From an uncultured Hungatella sp. (lineage in GTDB: Bacteria > Bacillota > Clostridia > Lachnospirales > Lachnospiraceae): a stretch of 10,441 nt of DNA. The notes below the pieces were generated by a model. The model was given only the letters and a program-made list of their open reading frames with translations. It was not told where the DNA came from and searched no databases. The position numbers were made by a program, and so were the translations under genes. This document shows positions 6,980 to 10,441 of the stretch, piece after piece. Position 1 is the first letter of the stretch, and the number at the start of each line of letters is the position of its first letter. The DNA lies in NCBI GenBank assembly GCA_910586845.1, contig CAJUJV010000053.1, positions 1 to 10,441 of the forward strand, read 5' to 3'.

Positions 6980-7503
6980 ATGATAGAGACCGCAGATGTA
7001 ATTGAATTTTTCGACCGCTGCGCCCCGACATGGGATGCGGAAATGGTCCGGCATGACATGGTGATTGAAAAAATATTAGATAACGGAGGAATCCGGGCAG
7101 GAATTACGGTGCTGGATGTCGCCTGCGGCACAGGCGTTTTGTTTGGAGACTATCTCAGCCGGGGAGTAAAATCCGTCATTGGGGTCGACATTTCACCGGA
7201 GATGGCAAAGAGAGCCGCCCAAAAGTTTCCGGTCCCTCAGATCCAGGTGATCCTCATTTTCCGGAACCGGACAGGCTGATCCAAAAGCTGGCTCTGTTTA
7301 CCAGGGCAGGAGGCAGGCTGACCGTGGCCCACGGGATGAGCAGAAGCAAGATTGACAGCCGTCACCATGGCCCGGCCCGAAAAGTCTCCAACGGACTCAT
7401 GAGTGAAATCCAGCTTCAGAAAATTTTCGAGCCGTATTTTGAGGTGGATATTGTGATCTCCGATGATGAGATGTATCAGGTTTCAGGGGTACGGAAAGTT
7501 TAG
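6980..7503 (+). pseudogene. Class I SAM-dependent methyltransferase, internally deleted and frame-disrupted
   Basis: The 5' part (6980-7279) has a proper start: ATG 12 nt after the binding-protein stop, with GGGAGAG at 6967-6973. It begins with FFDRCAPTWD and has the SAM-binding motif VLDVACGTGVLF (residues 44-55) followed by VIGVDIS. After AAQKFP the frame runs into an unrelated tail and stops at 7277-7279. From 7252 another frame carries the methyltransferase C-terminus: PHFPEPDRLI, then GGRLTVAHGMSR, and ending DDEMYQVSGVRKV with stop at 7501-7503. The acidic/aromatic motif IV region expected between the two halves (roughly 25-35 residues, from my memory of the family) is absent. So this looks like a real deletion, not a single-base slip. 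The protein is very likely inactive. Its original role may have been to methylate the imported ligand or a product of it. Confidence 0.82.
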
Positions 7504-7633
7504 GAGGCTGAACACGGCGGTACTGTTATGTATTTGCCATGGCTTTTTATATGATATCCCCACACTTCCGCAGAATCGATAATCAGGCGTATGAATTCGC
7601 CCAATTCACTCAGGGCAATCCCATTAGAAGCCT
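7504..7633. other. Short spacer between methyltransferase remnant and chitinase-like gene
   Basis: These 130 bases separate two genes that converge. No T-tract terminator is visible for either. On the minus strand a stretch of about 45 codons with an amphipathic, protein-like composition (contains ALSELGEFIRLIIDSAEVWG) is open from just past the chitinase stop. It has no start or ribosome binding site. It might be a gene fragment; I do not recognise it. Confidence 0.3.
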
Positions 7634-8833
7634 TTAATCCTGATGGAGAGCAGCTGCCTTAACAGCCTGCAAAAGACTCTTATCCTTCTCTGCAGCATCC
7701 TTAGTCAATTCCCAGATCATGACACCGCCCAGATTCTCTTTTGCATAGCTGGTTTTCTTTGCAATGGTATCCACGCCGTTATAGCAGACCTCCATACCGT
7801 TATAAAGTGCATGATCCCTGCTCCATGCGTCAGGCACGCTCTCCAATATGGTTCCATAGTCTGCCCAGCCTGGGCGGGCATAAAAGGGGAGACCAAGGAC
7901 GACTTTGGAGGCCGGAAGCCCCCGCGTCTTTTTCCAGTAGGTTCCGCAGTCTACGGCGAACGGATAGGAAGAATGTCTTTCTCCATCTCCACCATCATAA
8001 GCCATGACATTGATGAAATCCACGGCATTTAAAACCTGATCCGTGTGGGCGGCAGCATCATAGTAGATGCTGCCGTCAGCCGTGGCGCCGCTTAAGACGG
8101 CGGCTGTCAAAAGCTTACCTTTACTGTGGAGTCTGCCCGATAATTCAAGCATCAATGCTTCATACTGCTTAGAGCTGGTGCCATCCGTCCGGGGATGTTC
8201 CCAGTCCATATCCACACCGTCAAAGCCGTAGTTCTCACACATAGCTATAATATTGTCGGCCAAACGTTTTACTCCCTCATCTGTGGAAGTGGCTTCCATG
8301 AATACGCCTTCCAAAAGAGTACCGTTATAGTTCCAGCCGCCCACTGACAGCAGTATTTTTGCATTGTTGGCATGGGCAGAGCGGATCAGGGCTCTGGCCG
8401 TATTCGGATTATCTAAGTCCCGCAGACTGCCATCGGCCATAGGGATGGCAAAGGCATAGCAGACATGGGTTACCACTTCGAAATCTATGGTGTGAACCAT
8501 GGCAGGCTTCCAGCTGGGATAGTAGCCCACTACTTTAAAATCAGATATTTCTGCGTCATGGGTATCACTGTCGTCCGTGGATAAAGAGGTATAGGAACAA
8601 TGTACCGGCTGGGAGCGGCTGACATCTGTATCGGTTGTGATACTTACATTCTGCTCCTGTGTGAGACTGGCGGCCCTGTGGACCAGGATGTCTGCCAGCG
8701 GATCTTGTGTGGGACTGCCGGCAGCAAAGGCGGTATTGGCACTAAGACCGGCACACATCCATAATGCCGTTGTCAACAGTATCCCCAGGACGACACCACC
8801 CAAAGTATAAAAAATATGCTGCTTTTTTTCCAT
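7634..8833 (-). CDS. Secreted or membrane-anchored GH18 chitinase-like glycosidase
   Basis: The 399-residue protein has a hydrophobic export segment (about residues 8-30) with a possible signal peptidase site AFA (35-37). A Ser/Thr/Asp-rich linker (about 40-97) and a complete GH18 barrel (about 99-395) follow. The catalytic motif is intact: DGVDMDWE with D205, D208, D210 and the acid E212. The second hallmark SVGG lies at 163-166. The MAYD strand and the final WEL tryptophan strand are also present. GH18 enzymes cleave beta-1,4 N-acetylglucosamine linkages by substrate-assisted catalysis; chitin, peptidoglycan-related or host-glycan substrates are all possible. No carbohydrate-binding or LysM module is fused to it. 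Start: GGAGG (8842-8846) 8 nt before the ATG at 8833, with a promoter at 8885-8913. It reads towards the methyltransferase remnant and is alone in its transcript. Confidence 0.92.
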   Translation of the reverse strand: MEKKQHIFYTLGGVVLGILLTTALWMCAGLSANTAFAAGSPTQDPLADILVHRAASLTQEQNVSITTDTDVSRSQPVHCSYTSLSTDDSDTHDAEISDFKVVGYYPSWKPAMVHTIDFEVVTHVCYAFAIPMADGSLRDLDNPNTARALIRSAHANNAKILLSVGGWNYNGTLLEGVFMEATSTDEGVKRLADNIIAMCENYGFDGVDMDWEHPRTDGTSSKQYEALMLELSGRLHSKGKLLTAAVLSGATADGSIYYDAAAHTDQVLNAVDFINVMAYDGGDGERHSSYPFAVDCGTYWKKTRGLPASKVVLGLPFYARPGWADYGTILESVPDAWSRDHALYNGMEVCYNGVDTIAKKTSYAKENLGGVMIWELTKDAAEKDKSLLQAVKAAALHQD

Positions 8834-8884
8834 GGTACAATCCTCCGGTCTTTATCTTGGTAAATAATTCTGTAAGTTGGTTTT

Positions 8885-8913
8885 ATTATATCCTATGGGA
8901 TCCTTTGGCGCAA
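8885..8913 (-). promoter_or_regulatory. Promoter of the GH18 gene
   Basis: On the minus strand a perfect TATAAT -10 (8890-8885) lies 17 bp after TTGCGC (8913-8908, 3 of 6 to TTGACA). Transcription would begin near 8878, about 45 nt before the ATG at 8833. Confidence 0.6.
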
Positions 8914-9097
8914 CTGGGAAAGGATGGCTTGAGAAAATAAAAAGTGCAAAGTTCTTGACGATTCAGTAAAGAGATCCGTAAAGGCTTCCAGTCAGATCTT
9001 TTCTCTGCATAGATATTAAAATAAGCAATTAGTTTTATAAAAACTGTAATAAAAAACGAGAAGTTCGATACGATAAAACCATAATTAGGAGGGTCTT
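8914..9097. other. AT-rich intergenic region before the flavoprotein remnant
   Basis: No gene is seen. The stretch is clearly more AT-rich than the genes to its left. It holds TTGACG (8955-8960) with only a poor -10 candidate (TAAAGG, 8979-8984), and the palindrome TTTTATAAAA (9034-9043). A ribosome binding site AGGAGG (9087-9092) lies 5 nt before the ATG at 9098. No convincing promoter for the downstream gene could be assigned. Confidence 0.4.
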
Positions 9098-10100
9098 ATG
9101 AAAAGCGTAAGAAAAAAATTTTATTATTCGGCTTAACTGCTATGATGTCCGTCAGCCTGGCAGCTTGTGGTCCAAAAGAAGAAAGTACTGGTGGAACAGC
9201 CACTGCCGGTACTGATACTACTACAGCGAAAGAGAGCGAAGAGGATGTAACTGCTGGTGAACCTACACTGCAGGTACTTATACAGCTACAGCGAAAGGGA
9301 ACAATGGAGATGTAACTCTGGAAGTTACTTTTGACAGTGACGCGATCAAATCAATCGAGATAAAAGAACATGGTGAAACACCAGGTATTTCTGATGCTCC
9401 TATCGCGAAAATTCCAGAATCGATTATAGCAAACCAGTCATTGAATATTGATGCCATTACCGGCGCGACTAACACAAGCAATGCCATCCTGAATGCCGTT
9501 GCTGACGCGGTAAACCAGGCCGGCGGAGATGCGGAAGCACTTAAGAAAGTAGAAGTTGCTGCTAACGAAGCCGCAGGAGAAAATGCCGCTTTAGCTCAAA
9601 CAGACGGAATTTTCTATATGGTATGTGATAAAAACAATGCCGGTGTCGGCGAAGACGGTATCACTTATGGCGGACAAAACATTCAGGATTTGATCGATGC
9701 AGGTCTCGTTGTGAAAGCGGATACTTTGGAAGAATTAGCCGAATTAATCGATGTTGATCCTGCGACTTTCGTTGAAACAATCGAGAAATTCAACGAAGCC
9801 GTCAAGACAGGTGTTGACCCAGAATTCAATCGTGCTTCTTTTGGAGGCGACTTTATTAACCCTGACGGCAACCCCGGTATTTTTGAACCGCCTTTCTATA
9901 CCGGTCCGAGAACTCCTTCGGCTCACATTACAAAAGGCGGCTTAAAGGTGAATACAAGCGCTGAGGTCATTGGCACTGACGGCAACGCAATTACCGGATT
10001 ATACGCCGCCGGCGAGGTTACCGGCGGACGCACGGTTGCTGGTTTGCTTGAGGCTATGACATCTGGCCGTACCGCTGGAAAAACAATTATGGGTAAATAA
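9098..10100 (+). pseudogene. FMN/FAD-containing fumarate or urocanate reductase-like lipoprotein, decayed
   Basis: The remnant begins with AGGAGG and ATG at 9098, but the frame stops at 9134-9136. Adding one A to the A-run at 9113-9118 restores a lipoprotein signal (KKILLFGLTAMMSVSLAACG). A second one-base loss near 9271 (CTG-CAGG, one G expected) shifts the frame again. Then an FMN_bind domain reads through, with the flavinylation motif DAITGAT (Thr codon at 9468-9470). It continues in frame, via KKVEV and GENA, straight into the C-terminal region of an FAD_binding_2 flavoprotein (from about 9600: DGIFYMVCDKNN, later HITKGGLKVN and GLYAAGEVTGG). The whole N-terminal FAD Rossmann region and most of the active-site part, several hundred residues in relatives, are missing. 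The last 219 codons from TTG 9441 are open but would encode a non-functional hybrid without a start signal. Such enzymes use extracytosolic electrons to reduce enoates. Confidence 0.82.
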
Positions 10101-10130
10101 TTAACGATTATGGTTATTTTTGAAAAGGAA

Positions 10131-10158
10131 GGGCTTCAGATCTCTGAAGCCCTTTTTT
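10131..10158 (+). terminator. Intrinsic terminator after the flavoprotein remnant
   Basis: GGGCTTCAG (10131-10139) pairs perfectly with CTGAAGCCC (10144-10152) around a 4-nt loop and is followed by six T (10153-10158). It sits 30 nt after the remnant's stop, a textbook rho-independent terminator. On the other strand the run after the stem is only moderately T-rich, so it may also stop minus-strand transcripts weakly. Confidence 0.9.
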
Positions 10159-10164
10159 GTGCGG

Positions 10165-10320
10165 CTATCTGCTGCTGGGGAAAACGACTGCTCCTTTTCC
10201 GGAAAGAACTGCATAGATCTCCTCGTTCTGTCTGTGGGAGTGGACAAAAGGAACTTCCCCGGAGATAGGAATAAAGGTGAAAAAACCGGTTGTGTTTGTG
10301 ATGGAAATAGCGTATGCTGA
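10165..10320 (-). pseudogene. Cupin-domain protein remnant, truncated after the first motif
   Basis: A minus-strand frame encodes GEVPFVHSHRQNEEIYAVLSGKG. This fits the cupin motif 1 pattern G(X)5HXH(X)4E(X)6G, with the two histidines and the glutamate as metal ligands. Upstream in the same frame, AISITNTTG resembles the strand before it. The frame stops at 10165-10167, shortly after the motif. The second cupin motif, with its remaining histidine ligand, is absent, and the terminator at 10131-10158 follows directly. No start codon with a ribosome binding site is visible upstream, so the N-terminus also seems lost or altered. It is best read as a gene fragment; its original function is unknown, since small cupins have many roles. 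Confidence 0.6.
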
Positions 10321-10383
10321 TAGATAGAAAACAGGGCAGAAACTGTTATGGGAGATTATCAATATCGAAAAGGAGGAACATTT

Positions 10384-10441
10384 ATGTTGATACAATTGCC
10401 TTACAAGTTATGCATGTCCTTCAGGCGGACGTGCTCCTGCG
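10384..10441 (+). CDS. Possible start of a further gene, cut by the window edge
   Basis: AGGAGG (10371-10376) stands 7 nt before an ATG at 10384, and the frame is open for 19 codons to the right edge (MLIQLPYKLCMSF...). The translation initiation signal is good. The visible residues (several Cys and Arg) match nothing I know, and the neighbourhood contains gene remnants, so this may be the start of an intact or broken gene, or chance. Confidence 0.22.
   Translation, partial: MLIQLPYKLCMSFRRTCSC

Noticed and set aside
6131..7054. 307-codon minus-strand open frame across the binding-protein gene
   Set aside because: It is the shadow of a well-supported lipoprotein gene and lacks any family signature or start signal.
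7238..7279. Programmed ribosomal frameshift joining the two methyltransferase halves
   Set aside because: A frameshift would not replace the missing motif IV region, and no slippery heptamer with a downstream structure is seen at the break.
7597..7622. Hairpin GCCC/GGGC between the methyltransferase remnant and the GH18 gene as a terminator
   Set aside because: The stem is short, has a bulge and is not followed by a T-tract on either strand.
10408..10440. End of a minus-strand gene entering from the right edge (AGARPPEGHA then stop)
   Set aside because: Only ten codons are visible and no family can be recognised, so it cannot be supported.

Overview
The window looks like chromosomal DNA of an anaerobic Firmicute, most likely a gut-type clostridium of the Lachnospiraceae kind. 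This is an inference from strong AGGAGG-type ribosome binding sites, GTG/TTG starts, consensus sigma-A promoters with 17-bp spacers, several lipoproteins with lipoboxes, and the gene content (GH3, GH18, FecCD-type uptake, FMN/FAD lipoprotein reductase). No tRNA, rRNA, CRISPR array, prophage or recognisable insertion sequence was seen.

Layout. Positions 2-832 (+) hold the 3' end of a GH3 glycosidase whose start and catalytic domain lie outside the window. It converges on an unknown three-helix membrane protein (904-1881, -). A divergent intergenic region of about 320 bp carries one promoter in each direction, with a perfect 11-bp inverted repeat between them. To its right is an unknown lipoprotein (2200-3636, +) with a calcium-loop-like motif.

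A fully consensus promoter at 3680-3708 opens a structured leader of about 120 nt ending in a strong intrinsic terminator. The leader is followed directly by a tightly overlapping metal-chelate ABC uptake operon: FecCD permease (3860-4954), FecE-type ATPase (4948-5718) and lipoprotein binding protein (5708-6967). A SAM methyltransferase gene follows 12 nt later (6980-7503), but it has lost its middle and changed frame. The leader could be a transcription attenuator controlling metal uptake; this is the most interesting unexplained element here.

The right third is visibly eroded. An apparently intact secreted or anchored GH18 chitinase-like enzyme (7634-8833, -) sits among broken genes. These are the methyltransferase, an FMN/FAD lipoprotein reductase (9098-10100, +) with two single-base frameshifts and a missing FAD Rossmann region, and a cupin remnant (10165-10320, -) cut off after its first metal-binding motif. 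The last 60 bases may contain the start of another gene.
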